Source: Pipra filicauda
Taxonomy: Eukaryota > Chordata > Aves > Passeriformes > Pipridae
DNA length: 64,000 nucleotides
Direction: 5' to 3'
Assembly: GCF_003945595.2 (NCBI RefSeq)
Contig: NW_024104765.1
Span: 1,302,001 to 1,366,000, forward strand
Notes under the pieces: generated by a model
The model's database searches: none
Told to the model about the DNA's origin: nothing
What the model saw: only the letters and a program-made list of their open reading frames with translations
In this document: positions 1 through 27,272 of the stretch, piece after piece
Layout of the letters: each line of letters begins with the position of its first letter
How positions within the stretch are numbered: position 1 is the stretch's first letter
Translations under genes and position numbers: made by a program

Positions 1-37
1 TAAACATGGTTAAGAGCCGTTAAGAATTAGTTGAAGA

Positions 38-586
38 ATGACCTCCAGTGGCCTGGAGTGGGATTATTATGAATTTCAGCCGGTGGAGTCCAGCTCTGTA
101 GAATACGCCACCCCGGGAGCTAACTCTTTTCTTCTCCCTGCCAATACTGAAAACTCTTACTGGGATCCCAATGCCATCTCTGAGTGGTCAATGAGTATCC
201 ATACAGCACACACCTCAGAAATAGTCAAGGAGAAGGTTGTTCCGGTGAAGGAAATCAAGGATGAAAAAAATAAGAGAAACCAGAAGAGAAAGGCTAGGAA
301 GGAACCTAGAAGATCAGAGAGAGAGAAGGAGGTTAGAACTCTTGTGCATCCCCCCTGCCTTGAGCCTGACACCTCGCACAGTGCATGCTGCGAAACCTTG
401 GCCGGGCAATCTGGCATGGCTGAGCTCTGCGGCGCTGCATGGCTGCATGGCGGGCTTGGTCCTGGGTGCTCTGCATCAGCTTTCCCTGCCCTGTATGCAC
501 TCTCTGAAGATCTAACTGGGAAAACAATGTCATTTAAAACAAAGGCCAGAGGCCCCGAAACTTCCCTTCTGGAAGCTCCAATTTAA
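38..586 (+). other. Unrecognised 182-codon open frame in the intron
   Basis: An ATG-initiated frame with no stop for 182 codons. About the first 97 residues look protein-like: an aromatic/acidic start (SGLEWDYYEFQPVESSSVEY) followed by a Lys/Arg/Glu-rich segment (RNQKRKARKEPRRSEREKE). Beyond that the composition looks like translated non-coding DNA. I do not recognise the family. It could be a degenerate retrocopy, an unannotated exon, or chance. No clear acceptor or promoter precedes it. Confidence 0.15.
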
Positions 587-1087
587 GAAGCAGAAAATTA
601 GTTTCAAACAATGGAGCAATAGCCCAGGGTTCATAATCATTTCTAGCTGAATGAAAATATGCAAAGTGGCTTATTCCTGTGCTTCCATTTAATTTAGACA
701 GTAATTTGTTTCATTCATGTTTATTTTTCATGCCTTGATCACTTCTGCTGATCATGCATCATCATTTATTGTTCAGAGTGAAGTTGTTTTCCCTGTGTAT
801 CATGATGACTGTCTCTCTTCAGCAAAGGAGGAGGAAGGCAGCACAGACACACTGAGAAACATGAGGGCATATTCAGTTGCCTTTGTGAGGGTTGCTTCAG
901 GTTATCCATATATGCTTGTATGGTCCTGCAAATATTCAACATTTAGTTATATTTTAACTTTAAAATATTTTGATATTTCTACTGTGAATTTAGTGGCTTG
1001 ATTTTATAGTAAATGACTTTGCAAGTGCCATCCAGCACTTTGTATCAGGGATTGAAGCCATGAGTTTTTGCTGGTATTTTTTGTTTG

Positions 1088-1246
1088 GCCAGAGCTGTGG
1101 ATGCCCCATCCCTGGAAGTGTTCCAAGCTAAGCTGGGTGGGGCTTTGAGCAACCTGGTCTACTGGAAGGTGTCCCTGCCCATGGTGGAGGGACATGATGA
1201 TCTTTAAGGTCCCTTCCAGTACAAACCATTCTGTGATTCTATGATT
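1088..1246 (+). mobile_element. CR1 LINE, 5'-truncated 3' end
   Basis: Matches the CR1 3' terminus in order: GGATGCCCCATCCCTGGAAGTG, AGCAACCTGGTCTACTGGAAGG, ATGATCTTTAAGGTCCCTTCC, then the terminal 8-bp tail repeats (attctgtg, attctatg). Non-coding remnant. Confidence 0.85.
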
Positions 1247-3618
1247 TTGGTGCAGTTCTCCAGTAGCAAGACAGTCTGTTGATTTCTGCAAACGTAGGAC
1301 AGTGAGAAGGTAAAGTGTGGCACTGGAGAAGGGCTTTAAGGGAGATTGTACAACTGATGGATGCTCTGGAGAATAGGAGCGTGCAGGAGAACAAATTATG
1401 GTGGTTATAGGTTGCTTTTTTTTAAATCAGAGAAAGGAAAAATTAACAGGTGTTACAAACTAGCGTAAACCAAATCTCACTCATTTTGGGTAGTAGAGTC
1501 TATAACAGAGACTCCAGTAACACAGAAGAGCTGTTCAGAAGTCTGTCTGAAACTGTTTTGTAAGTCGCTTGTATTGTTTCATTTCCCTTGGGGTGAACTT
1601 CACATGTGAAATAGATGCCTGTCCAGTTTCCAGGTGCCTGGTCCCAGTGGTTGCATCCACCTTTTTAAGGTAGTCAGGGAGGTAGTTGCAAAAACCAGGA
1701 CACTGAGCAAATGCCACCAGCCCAGCCTAGCCAACGCACAAGTGCTAAAGGAAGGGTAATGCTGAAGTCCGTGGAGAGGTCAAGATTTAAGTATCTGCCT
1801 TTTGTCAGAACTCCCAGCCTGCAACCCTCTCCTGACAGCAGGTGCTTAAGCTCTCTATAAAGAACATGGTTTCACCCTTTGGAAATTTACCTTCTGCTGT
1901 GTAACAGCCCTGTTACAGGTAGAGCTCTCAGATGTGCAATCCTGCATCCTCTGCATCAGGGGATGCAGATTTCTATCCCAGTCTCCCTCCCAGTGTCTTC
2001 CTCTTTCTATTCCAATGAATACCAAGATTTTTCTTAAAAGTGGAGCACTTTCAACACTGCAGTGCTGTCACGGAAAGACAAACTGTGCAAGTAACCTCTG
2101 GGCTGCTGCAGAAGAGCCAGTGGCCACTTTCTTCACTGGCATCATTTCGAAGGGTGATGGGCATACCTGCAACATGCATGGAGCTTCTTCCAGCAAACAC
2201 ATGAGGAGAGCACTTGTAGGGTGAGAGAGAGGAGGAGAGATGTCTGCATTAGGGGCTGCAGCAGGGCAAGGGTGTGCAGTGCCACCATGACAGCAGTGCC
2301 CTGTGGCAGTGTTGCACACTGAGATGTCCAGGGCATTGGAGTGGAATGAGTTTGAGTTACCTTCAGGGCTAGGCAGAGTCTGAGTAAGGGGGTTTAAGAT
2401 TCACTAGTGTAGACCTTAGTGCCTTACTTCTGTCTAGCCTCACTTAAGTCTTTTTGGCTTTGGGCCCACATCTGCATTTAGGCAGACTGTTTTCTGTCAA
2501 GGTCATGTTTGTGTGACACAGCGCTGGAGTTATCCCTCTTCATTGCTACCGTTCTGCAGTCTGTTCTGAAGGCATAAATCTCTTGCAAATAGGATCATAA
2601 ATTGTGCCCAGTATAATAGTCTGGACAGTTAATACACATTTACCGCTGTAATTGCTCTCTGAGCCTCTGGAAGAGCCCCCTAATGCCTTGCTAAAAGCAG
2701 AAATCCGATGAGTGCTTTCAGAGACAGTTATTTTAGCAATTAATAAAAGATGCACAAGTCAGTGATTACACTGTCTGAAAATTCATGCTGTGAAAAAAAA
2801 GTATCTGTTTTCTCTGACTCCATAAAAGGCAAGGTAGGGATTTGCTCCACTGCTGATGGGAAGGTAAGACAGGTTAGAGTGCAGCAGGACAGGCAGTGTT
2901 ATTTATAGGTGGGCTTCGCCATCCATGGCTGAGGCGCTCAATAACTCTCACACAGAGGGCATTGCAATCTGGTCATTCAGCTTTCACAGCACCTTAAGCA
3001 GTTTAAGGTTAATATTTGTGCTGAGGTCCGAGGGAACAGTTGACTGAGTCCTGCTCTGTCCTGCTGGCTGAGGGGCCGGGGGATGGTAGGGATGGATCTA
3101 CACCAGGACACTGATATGTGCCATCTCATCGCTGGGAGGTGCCTCAGTCGATGAAACAGGGTTTGAGATATCCTTTGACAGTCCCTGTTATAGGGATGAG
3201 GTGTTTATTTTTCCCAGTCAGGGTGTGGGTTGGACCTTACTCTTAGATGCTTGGCTCTTCCCATGCTGTGTAGGGAAGATGTTGGCACCAAAGCCCACAC
3301 CTTGGACAGGAGGCACCTGAGCCTGCCATTTGCGGGACTTGCATCCTTTCACTTACCTGGGCTTCCACTTCAGGGACCAGAATAGAATATGGGACAAAGC
3401 TCAGGCATGGCTGAAGCTGTCTCAGTCCTACTCCAGCACATGGGTTTGGGCTGCCCAAGGGAGACGTGCTCTTGCAGCAGTGAGGCGTGCTTCCTGCTTT
3501 CCAAATAAACAAATGTGTTTGTTTTGAAATTAAATGAGATACCATTTGTAGAAGATGTTGATAGAGGGCTTTGCAAATGTGGGTAAAGCCTTCGAGCCTG
3601 CGCAATGGATTTTTTAGG

Positions 3619-4185
3619 TGAAAAGCATGGGTCATCTACCACCACCACCTGCGACTCCTAGAACGCTTCCATCAGCGCTGCCTGTGTACAATCCTAAACA
3701 TCCACTGGTCAGATTATGTGACCAACACATCTGTTCTAGAACAAGCAGCAGTCACAAGTATTGAGGCCATGTTGCTGAGAACACAGCTGCAATGGGCAGG
3801 GCACATCTCAAGGATGAAGGACCACCGCCTCCCTAAGATCTTGCTTTATGGTGAACTTTCCACCAGCTGCCGCATGAGAGGAGCACCGAAGAAAAGATAC
3901 AAGGACTCCCTGAAACAACATCTCAGCCTTGGCCATATTGATCAACATAACTGGTCTACTCTGACCTCCAATGGGGAGGTCTGGAGACACACCATCTATA
4001 ACGCTGCTGATGCCTTTGAGAACGCACGCAGGATCACTCTTGAGGAGAAAAGACAATGCAGAAAGAATCATGCCCTGCAGAATACACCATCTAAGGAGTC
4101 CTTCTGCTGTGCCTTTTGCAACCGGACACGCCTGTCTCATATTGGCCTTTTTAGCCACCAGTGCGCTTGTAACAAACGTGGGTAG
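3619..4185 (+). mobile_element. Non-CR1 LINE remnant: reverse-transcriptase C-terminus with zinc finger
   Basis: One frame is open from about 3619 to a TAG at 4183-4185. It reads like the C-terminal end of a non-LTR retrotransposon polymerase: LRLLERFHQRCL, NIHWSDYVTN, LQWAGHISRMKDHRLPKILL, GAPKKRYKDSLK, then a CAFC...HQCAC zinc-finger-like knuckle (CxxC, HxxxC) near the stop. Such tails are common in RTE/I-like vertebrate and invertebrate LINE proteins and differ from the CR1 ORF2 end. The clade cannot be fixed by eye. The rest of the element, including the catalytic YADD domain and endonuclease, is absent. Confidence 0.7.
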
Positions 4186-4379
4186 AGCCCTTCCCAAATC
4201 TTTGTTCCGGAAGCCTAGCCATGAATGAAATGAGATGCCATTAAAAGTAGCTGTAATATCAACACACTCTAAAAAGCTGAATGGCCTTTGACCTCACTGC
4301 AATTACTGTGATGAGATTGGGCTAATGACAGGAACAGCCTTGTTTTAAACTGACCCAGTGAGAAGATCTTAATTACCAC

Positions 4380-4930
4380 CCCTCCTCTCTAGAGGTCTCA
4401 GAGGGGTTTTGAGGAATTCAATTCAGTTCTTACCCCAAACTCTCTCTCTGTAGAGCTTAGTCCTCTCTCTCCATTAGAGATCTCTGTGTCTTCCTGCTTG
4501 GCTGCAGGCCATTTTTGCTGCATCTTATCTCTTGGCTTTCAGCCATAGTCTCTCCGTTCACTGCTGTCTCTGCCGCCGTTCCTGCTGCTGCTCACAGTGG
4601 AGAAACTTCCCCCAGCTCTTAGCTACAGATACCTAGCCCAGTCTAACACTGTTCTAAGTTCCTGCAGCCCCCCAGCCAGGGCTGGGGGGGGCCTAGCCCC
4701 CAACGGGGCTCCGGACCCCTCTCCTCATGGTCTCAGAATATGGCCACTTCTGCTCTCCAACTACTACCTCATCATCCTTCTTTTCCGATCTGGTTGTGAT
4801 ATGTTTAAATTTTGCATGAGTGCTGATTGGATTAACCCCAAGGGACACCACCCCCCCGGGGGTTACCATTTTTTTAACTCCAGGGGGAAAACTTTTTTCC
4901 CCCACCACATGTCGTGCCAAACATGTTTGA
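4380..4930. other. Pyrimidine- and GC-rich patch of unknown origin
   Basis: Compositionally distinct from the surrounding AT-rich intron: CT-rich at 4430-4570, G/C runs at 4665-4700, and a C7G5 inverted run around 4850-4861. It could be an old LTR or a local GC-rich insertion. No terminal repeats or target duplications were identified. Confidence 0.3.
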
Positions 4931-5159
4931 TTCACTGCCTTCTAATACCACCAGTTTTAGAATGTTTCAGCGCTGTGTATGGGATTGTGATGACTTGCAA
5001 AATTCTGTGAACAGTTTGTTTGATACTTTCAATTACTTCATTGATCTTGGAAACTTTATTGGTAGTTGTTTACAGGGACTGTTTTCAAGGCAGCTTGGAT
5101 TTAAACAGTATGTGTGTTGAAGATGCAGCCCCTGTGTGTGTTGCCTGCATTTGCAGTGA

Positions 5160-20844
<15,685 letters not shown>

Positions 20845-22550
20845 CAACGGCCAAGCAGGCAGTCAAGCAACAGGACTTAGAACCTGCTGTATGGGAGTCT
20901 GGAATATTGATAGATATTTGTAGTGCCTGTTACATCCAAACAAAACACTCTTTTTCAGGAGTAGAAATAACTCTGGAAACTCCATAACTGAGGAGAATTC
21001 ATATGCAGACTATACTGATAACAATGAGATGCTGCAGATTAGATCCTTTCTTTGTTATTTCCAAGAGTCTGTTAATATTGCACTCTCGGTTTCCAGATGC
21101 TGCTTGAAAACAAATCCATTAGCAACCAAAACTGCTTTCTGAAAAGGGAATTCCCTTATTTCCACATAGGTCATGTGTGGCTAGAGGGTTCCACTGTATG
21201 CTACATGGAAACACATGGTCATACCATTACTGAAATAAATGCAGGATGTTTGAGAGCTTTTGACAGAATTCCTTAGTGATGAAGGGCTATTGATCCTATT
21301 TTAGATACTCCCCAGGGCCTGTCTCTAGTCAATGAAGAAAAGCTACAGAACCCACTCCAATTATAATCAAGCCCAGGTAGGTGACAGATGTAGGCTTCCA
21401 GCTGGAAAAGGGCAGGCAACCATGGATGGAGATGCTAAGGCAACTCATCCCAATAGGGACATAGGCTTTGGCTGCCATTTTGCTTTACTCTTGGTTTTAC
21501 GTTATTAGAATGAACACTAAATCAGATTTATCGTCTTTTAAATGGTGTCCTGGTTGCAGAGCTCCTTGTGGTTACACAATTGTTGGGGCTGTACTCCTGT
21601 AATTTGACAGAGAAGTTTTGTTTAAGGCCTGGATAGCAAATATTTTATTGTAACCATGGTCTACCTGTTAGGTGTAAGTTTTATATAAATCTCTTTTCCT
21701 TTAAGCAGCAAATGGCTGAATTCTCAACTGTTGAAGAGGCTTGAAAAAGTCTTTTATTTAAAGTGAAAGCTTGGTTGCCTCTACTCCAATATTTCTTTTT
21801 CTGCAGTCAGGATGTTCTCCCAGACACTTTCTCTGGACTGTCTACCTTTGTTCCTGTGAATAACTCCACTGTTTTTTTCCTTTATCTCTAAAAAGGAGAC
21901 CAGGCCCTGGTGAGTTTGAAGGTCTTAGGACAAAGTCCCACAAAACAGAACTTAACAGCATTTTCAAGTTTTTATCTATGCCTTTTGTTATACAATCAAA
22001 ATTACACTGACCAATGTTGTCCACGCTGACAGACTCCAAATGATCTAAAGGCACTGTAACTCATTGCCTTTAGGGTTTCCTCCTTATACCTCTAAGAAGG
22101 CTCCATCAAATTCTGTTAGGAAAGTAAGTTTACTTACCAGATCATGATTGAACTGATTTCTAACACAGTATGGTACTGCCAAGGAGAAAAATAGTTTTGT
22201 ACTGGGGAGCCCTAAAATCAGTACAAAATACTTTATACAGCATTGAAGACACCACTGACTAATTAGTAATTAAGTTTTTGTCTTCTTAGCAGATGTATAA
22301 AGAAAGTTGTATCATATAACAATATTTTTTAAAGTTCCTATTAATGCACTATCAAGACAAATGTATCTGCATCTATGGAAATACTAGTTTTGTTGCTCTG
22401 ACTTCTGTAGTCTAATATAGACACTTTCTTATGTTTACAGTTTTGTTTAAGCTATGTAGGAATGCAGAAGCATGCTATTGAAGTTTTGTATCATCTGGAT
22501 AAAGTTAATGTTTTGCCAAGCAATTAAAGTAAGTGTTGCTCAGAGATCTG
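20845..22550 (+). other. ANKRD6: Probable ANKRD6 3' UTR
   Basis: AT-rich sequence without coding signal after the stop codon. AATAAA at 21234-21239 and ATTAAA at 22523-22528 are candidate poly(A) signals. The second is followed by a GT-rich stretch and is preferred. A further AATAAA lies at 23764-23769. The end point is inferred. Confidence 0.5.
22523..22528 (+). terminator. Candidate ANKRD6 poly(A) signal ATTAAA
   Basis: ATTAAA about 1.68 kb after the ANKRD6 stop, followed by GT-rich sequence typical of a downstream element. AATAAA at 21234 could serve a shorter transcript. Confidence 0.4.
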
Positions 22551-24489
22551 TGGCGTAACATTTTCTAGCCAGGGAAAACTGATTGGATCCCCTCATTTCA
22601 CTTGGAAGAGGGAGCAGAAAATTGGACTTCAACTTCTAAGCTTTTGTGGCTATAAACCATGGGATACAGAGCCTACCATGTCCCGAGGGAGGCTACAGGG
22701 AGTGAGTGCTGTTTCTTAGCTGGTGCAGGCACCCACCATTTCAGAAGTTACTGGTGCAGGGCTGAGTTGTGCAGCTCATCACACACACTCCTGAGCTTGC
22801 CCAAGCACACGGGAGAGGCCATGGCTTCAGCTCATCCGTTTCACATACAGACCACGCTACTAAGGTCATATGTCCAAGTAATTTAAGTAAATCCAAGTAA
22901 TTTAAGACAGCAACCTGGCTGCAGGTTACTGACATCAGAGCTTCTCTGAAGCTCATGAGTGTATGGTAAAAGAAACGGAGGCATTTTATCCTAATTCCTT
23001 GGACTTTACAAAATACCTCTGTCTTCCTCTGCAGGACATACTTGGTAAATTTACTTACCCTCACAGACTATGTTGGACTCCTAAAGACTTCAGGCAGGCA
23101 ACTTTACCTCAACAAGCCCACAGAGCAGTGGAGATGACAGGCAGCAGCACTTGCAGGTATTCTCTGTTGGAAGGGACCCACAAGGATCATTGAGTCCAGC
23201 CCTTAAGCGAGTGGCCCATACAGGGATCAAACCCGCAGCCTTGGTGTTATTGGCACCATGCTCTAAGCAACCAAGCCAGTCTCAGGGTCACTCATGAGGT
23301 CAGCAGCTGTCCAGGCACTGCCTGTCAATCCTAGTCCTGGATTATGTGCCCACAACCTAGAAACATAAAAACTGGGAGTCACAGGAGTAATGCAGGTGCA
23401 TTACTGGTGCTCCAGAATGAGGCAGCAGCATAAAGCCTCCTAATTAAGGAGCAGAAATCCAAGCACTGGCTGAAGGGAAGGGAAGGTTACCTGTGGTAAC
23501 AGCCAAAATTGGCTACAGTTTGTTTAGTCAAAATTCCTTTTTAAGCAGCATTGTCCACTAACATGAAAAATCAATCCCCAACACCCTAATACTGCCAGTG
23601 TATCCTACCAGAAAATGTTAGCAGAATGTAAATGTTTAACAAAATGTTTTTACATACATATATTTCACTGACTGATTGACGCTCAGAGGCTTCTGTCTAT
23701 ACAAACCCAAATCTGTGAGCAGCCTTACTGGTTGCTTGAGGCACATTCTTTACTGCAAAGCTAAATAAACATCATAGGAAAGGATTCTACACTGACTTTC
23801 AGAAAAATAATCAGAAAAAAAAAGGCATTCCTCCTTGTTAAGCAGCAGCTTTTTGCCAAGCAACTTTGAAGAGCCTTTGTTTGGCTCCAGCAAGCAGCAT
23901 ACTTCCTGCTCTCATCTGGGGCCTGTCATCCCTCCTGTAGCCTGGAGTAGCATCCTGTCCCTTCTCTTGTGCCAATGATGGCGCTTACTGGATTTGCTGT
24001 CCAGCTCACCAACCCAGCAGAAAGCCACCTTGGCATGGGGGGGTGGCTCCGTAAGGGAACTGGAATAGCAAAGTGCGAGAGGAAGGAGTTCTGCAAGTCT
24101 TAGAACCACAACCTAAATTGCACACAGTACTGGATAGTCAGGTATCTCTCTGCTGCTATCCATCCAGTTATGTGATATATGTGATATAAAAGATATACTG
24201 CAGCTCAAAGAAAGTCAGAACAGTTGCAAGCTAACAAAACTGCAGTATTGTAATATTTGGAAAACCGAACCACAATATTTGCAGTTAGTACTTTCTAGCT
24301 GTAATTCTACTTTATATTGGCTTTTAAATACTAGCTTGAAGATAATTCTTGTTGACTTGGTCATAACCGTCTCTGGGGCTAAAATCTCTCATTTTCATAC
24401 ATAAACACCTCCCATTTTAAGTTTTATTCAGCTACTACTGAAAAAATCAGTATCTACATACAAAACACTTTCTTCAAAGTTTTGTCACA
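22551..24489. other. Intergenic spacer between convergent ANKRD6 and LYRM2
   Basis: Contains the tRNA-derived SINE at 23158-23283 and a spare AATAAA at 23764. No conserved ORF was recognised. Confidence 0.5.
23158..23283 (-). mobile_element. tRNA-Ile-derived, CR1-tailed SINE (passerine type)
   Basis: Read on the minus strand it begins with a degenerate tRNA-Ile-like head: GGTTGCTTAGAGCATGGTGC, an AATAAC anticodon-loop region, then GGGTTTGATCCC (a B-box-like sequence, 23222-23233 on the plus strand) and CTGTATGGGCC. It ends in a CR1-like tail (GATCCTTGTGGGTCCCTTCC, then AACAGAGAATA). This head-tail structure is that of SINEs mobilised by CR1 described in passerines. It is a repeat, not a functional tRNA: the acceptor stem is absent. 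Confidence 0.75.
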
Positions 24490-24514
24490 TTTATTTGTTC
24501 TGGGCCCGTTTATT
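24490..24514 (-). terminator. Candidate LYRM2 poly(A) signals
   Basis: Two AATAAA hexamers on the minus strand (24509-24514 and 24490-24495), 440-460 nt beyond the LYRM2 stop. Confidence 0.45.
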
Positions 24515-24950
24515 TATCCCAAATGCTTTTTTAATCATAAATTTTGGTAAAAATCCTTGGCACAGTACATGGAGAGCTGTTAGCACTGTGAATGTTACCA
24601 CCTGCACTTGCCACAGTAAAAAATAAGACAAAAAAATCTGGTTCATATTTATTTTCTATTTCACAGGTGTAACACTGCTGTTGTAATTTTTGGTGCTTTC
24701 TGCTTTTCCCACAGCTCATGCTACATCATCCATTCGGTTCCTTATGTCTGAGTGATTTCCACACAGGAAGGTAACCAAACCAAGAAATGAAAGGGGAAGG
24801 GGAAAAACCAAACAACATCCCCACTGTGGTAGATTCCCCCTTCAAACTTTACCAGGTTGCCAGCAAAAGCTGCCATTATAACCACATTCTGGAAAAAAAC
24901 ACTATTCTTGTTTGCAGCAGATGAAAGTCCAACTGTCAACAAAATCAGTA

Positions 24951-25031
24951 TCAGGATTTTGCCAACTTAAGTGTTCTCTGAAGTTCCTGCAGTTGCATGT
25001 TGCCTTGAGTAATCATCATCCTGACTGCATC
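24951..25031 (-). CDS. LYRM2: LYRM2 coding exon 3 and stop
   Basis: 81 nt, acceptor gttttacag, encodes DAVRMMITQGNMQLQELQRT... and ends LKLAKS TGA (stop at 24951-24953). Confidence 0.95.
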   Translation of the reverse strand, partial: DAVRMMITQGNMQLQELQRTLKLAKS

Positions 25032-26332
25032 CTGTAAAACCAAATAGAGTTTACTGAACTGAACAAAGTGTACACAGGTTTTACACAACCATGCAGATTT
25101 TTAAGGCATTAAAATACATAAAATTCTTACCAGCACTGCTGTCATCTATTTCTTTGTGTGAAGTAACACTGTAGTCACTGAGGTGGTTAAGAAACAGGTG
25201 CCTAAATGAATTAATTTTTCCCAGTTCCTTAATGATGTGCTTGGTTGTGGTTTTGTTTAATAACTCAGTTTTTAACTGGATTCAAACTCCTAACAATGTT
25301 TTCTTTATGCTTCTGTGTCTACCACCTCTGCATGTCAGTAGTGACAGGTGTGCATGGGGCATTATGGAGACAGGGCTTTTACAGAGCAGGTGGCTGTTTC
25401 TCCCAACATTATATATGTTCTCTAAGGCTTTGTCTGCATAGTTCAGCCACAAATTCCTTGGGCCCTGGCTAGGAAAAGGAACAAACAAGAAAGGAGGACT
25501 GGAGACATACAAGAAATGCGGAGGTTTCTGCATTTCATACTTGTTTCATATCCCAAACCATCTGATTTCATTGTATTCTGCTTGAATATAGTTGAAATGA
25601 AAGATTTTTTTTTTAAAAAAAGCTTAACCATTAATAAGTTTATGTTAGTTACCGTATTACTCAGTACAATTTTCCTGATCTGTGGTTTGAGTAAGCAGAA
25701 TATTTGTTTTTTAGCTTTTTAATTCCAGATTATTATCTGGAAATTAAGAGAAACATTACTACCACCAACAGGGGGGATAACATTTATAGATATGATGGAT
25801 TATTTCTTCTACAAATGAGAAAATAGTAACAGGAGACTTCTCACCAGTCTGGAAGTGACACCTACAAAACAACCCCCCCCCCCAAGACACAGGACAGGAT
25901 AGCAGTGACCATTCTCGAGGGCAGGCGGTCAGGGTTGCGGGTTCCCGATCCTCACCTCTTCTGTAGCATCCTTATTTCTCTTGAATTCCTCCCTGGCCCA
26001 GTCCTTTAAGTAGCGGCGATCCTGTTCAGCAGGGACCTCCCGGATCGCCCGCAGGATCTTGCGGTATAACTGAAGGACCTGCTGCCGCCTCAGGAACTGG
26101 GAAGAAGAGAGGAAGTCTGCCCGCTGCCCCAGGACACTGCTGCGAGCCGCACCCTCGGCGGCTTTGCTTCGAGGGACATTTAAGCAAACACAGAGGGCCC
26201 CGTCGCCTTTTCTAAGAGGCGCAGCTTGCCCGCGTCCCGCCGCGGGACAAGGCCCCGCCGCCCCCGGCCCGAGCGGCCCGCCCGTACCTGCCTCAAGCTT
26301 AGGGCGCCCGGCGGGACGCGCCCGGCGGCCAT
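24951..26332 (-). CDS. LYRM2: LYRM2, complete, three coding exons
   Basis: Small LYR-motif protein of the mitochondrial matrix. The family binds the acyl carrier protein through the LYR helix, and LYRM2 has been linked to respiratory complex I. Exons on the minus strand are 26332-26288, 26096-25956 and 25031-24951, joined at phase 0, giving 88 aa, the same length as human. LYR is at residues 25-27 (QLYRKILRAI), followed by the conserved KDWAREEFKRNKDATEE and RMMITQGNMQLQEL. The start MAAGRVPPGALSLRQ matches the family start and has a good context (gcgtcATGG). An in-frame ATG 63 nt upstream would add a 21-residue Gly/Pro-rich extension and is not preferred. The gene lies between convergent ANKRD6 and the 3' end of MDN1. 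Confidence 0.96.
25956..26096 (-). CDS. LYRM2: LYRM2 coding exon 2 (LYR motif)
   Basis: 141 nt, acceptor cttcttcccag, donor gaagag|gtgagg. Encodes FLRRQQVLQLYRKILRAIRE... with the LYR tripeptide and the conserved WAREEF. Confidence 0.96.
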
Positions 26333-26470
26333 GACGCGGCTCCGCCTCTGCCCCGCCACGGGGCCGCCGGGCCCGCCCCCGGCGGGCGGGGCCACCCGCC
26401 GCCATTTCCTGGGGTTTCAGCTCCGCGCACAGAGAGGGAGCGCGCGGTGCCCCTTCCCTGTGGGAAGTTC
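26100..26470 (-). promoter_or_regulatory. CpG-island promoter of LYRM2
   Basis: The only strongly GC- and CpG-rich block in the window, covering the LYRM2 start codon and exon 1 and falling off near 26,480. No TATA box seen. A TATA-less housekeeping promoter is inferred. Confidence 0.75.
26288..26332 (-). CDS. LYRM2: LYRM2 coding exon 1
   Basis: 45 nt encoding MAAGRVPPGALSLRQ, donor cag|gtacgg, inside the CpG island. Phase 0. Confidence 0.93.
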
Positions 26471-26479
26471 GGTTTGTTC

Positions 26480-27272
26480 ATTCCAGCTTTTGATCAACTC
26501 AGAGAACAGACATAATAATTAAAAAGAGTGGTACCTCTTTTAATTAGTACAGACGATACAAGATGCATAGCCTTTGCAATGAAAAATCACGTCCGTGCTC
26601 TAAGACATTGGATTTATGAAACATCCTCAATGTCTGCCTCGGACAGAGGGGCAAATTCACAGTGTAAACTGATAGTACGGAGATCAGCATATGGCATTAT
26701 TCAGAAAAATCCCTGTTGATATCATCAGACAAAAATCTGCCATAATTAAATAGGATGTGTTAAACCGCAGAGTACTTCCAAGTATTCAAGTACTCATTTT
26801 TTTGGTTGTTTAAAACCACCTGCTTCCCTGCTCCTCTACTCCTTCCCAGAGGCAACAGCCACATGGGTGAAGCTAAAGAATGCTTTTTTGCCAGACACCT
26901 CAAGTTCTAACACAGAAATGCCTTCCCAGAAGCATTTTTCCTATGGCAGCAGAGTGGCAGGAATAATTGTACCTCTGTGAATATTACAAATACTTTTTTT
27001 TTTTTAAGGTAATAAGTTATTACAAGAGAAGTTGAAAGTTTTACATTATTTGCAGGAATAGCAGGAGACAGTCTTGCCATTGCATAATTGTCCTCTGACA
27101 AACATGGAAGAATGCACCTAAACCACTTAGTTCTGTGCAGTCTGACTGCCCAAGGGCAGCTCCTGCAGGTTAATCTACTTAGGAAGGGACTTTATGATTC
27201 CCTCCAGTGAAATACCGTTTCATGTATTTCAGCAGTTTAGCAGCAATCGGGTCCTGACTTTGTCTACAAAGT
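26480..27272 (-). other. MDN1 3' UTR and MDN1-LYRM2 spacer
   Basis: About 790 bp of AT-rich sequence between the MDN1 stop and the LYRM2 CpG island. An ATTAAA on the minus strand (26539-26544) is the only canonical-like poly(A) signal I found, so the MDN1 transcript may run almost to the LYRM2 promoter. Confidence 0.45.

Noticed and set aside
3808..4197. Minus-strand 129-codon ORF
   Set aside because: Antisense of the LINE remnant, whose plus-strand frame carries the recognisable polymerase motifs.
23222..23283. Possible tRNA gene
   Set aside because: The tRNA-Ile-like sequence lacks a paired acceptor stem and continues into a CR1-like tail, so it is a SINE.
25929..26405. Minus-strand 158-codon ORF reading through LYRM2 exon 2
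   Set aside because: It merges unspliced intron 1 sequence with exon 2. The spliced 88-aa model matches LYRM2 in length and motifs.
26226..26522. Plus-strand ORF across the CpG island (98 codons, Pro/Arg-rich)
   Set aside because: Antisense to LYRM2 exon 1 and promoter; composition is that of translated GC-rich DNA.
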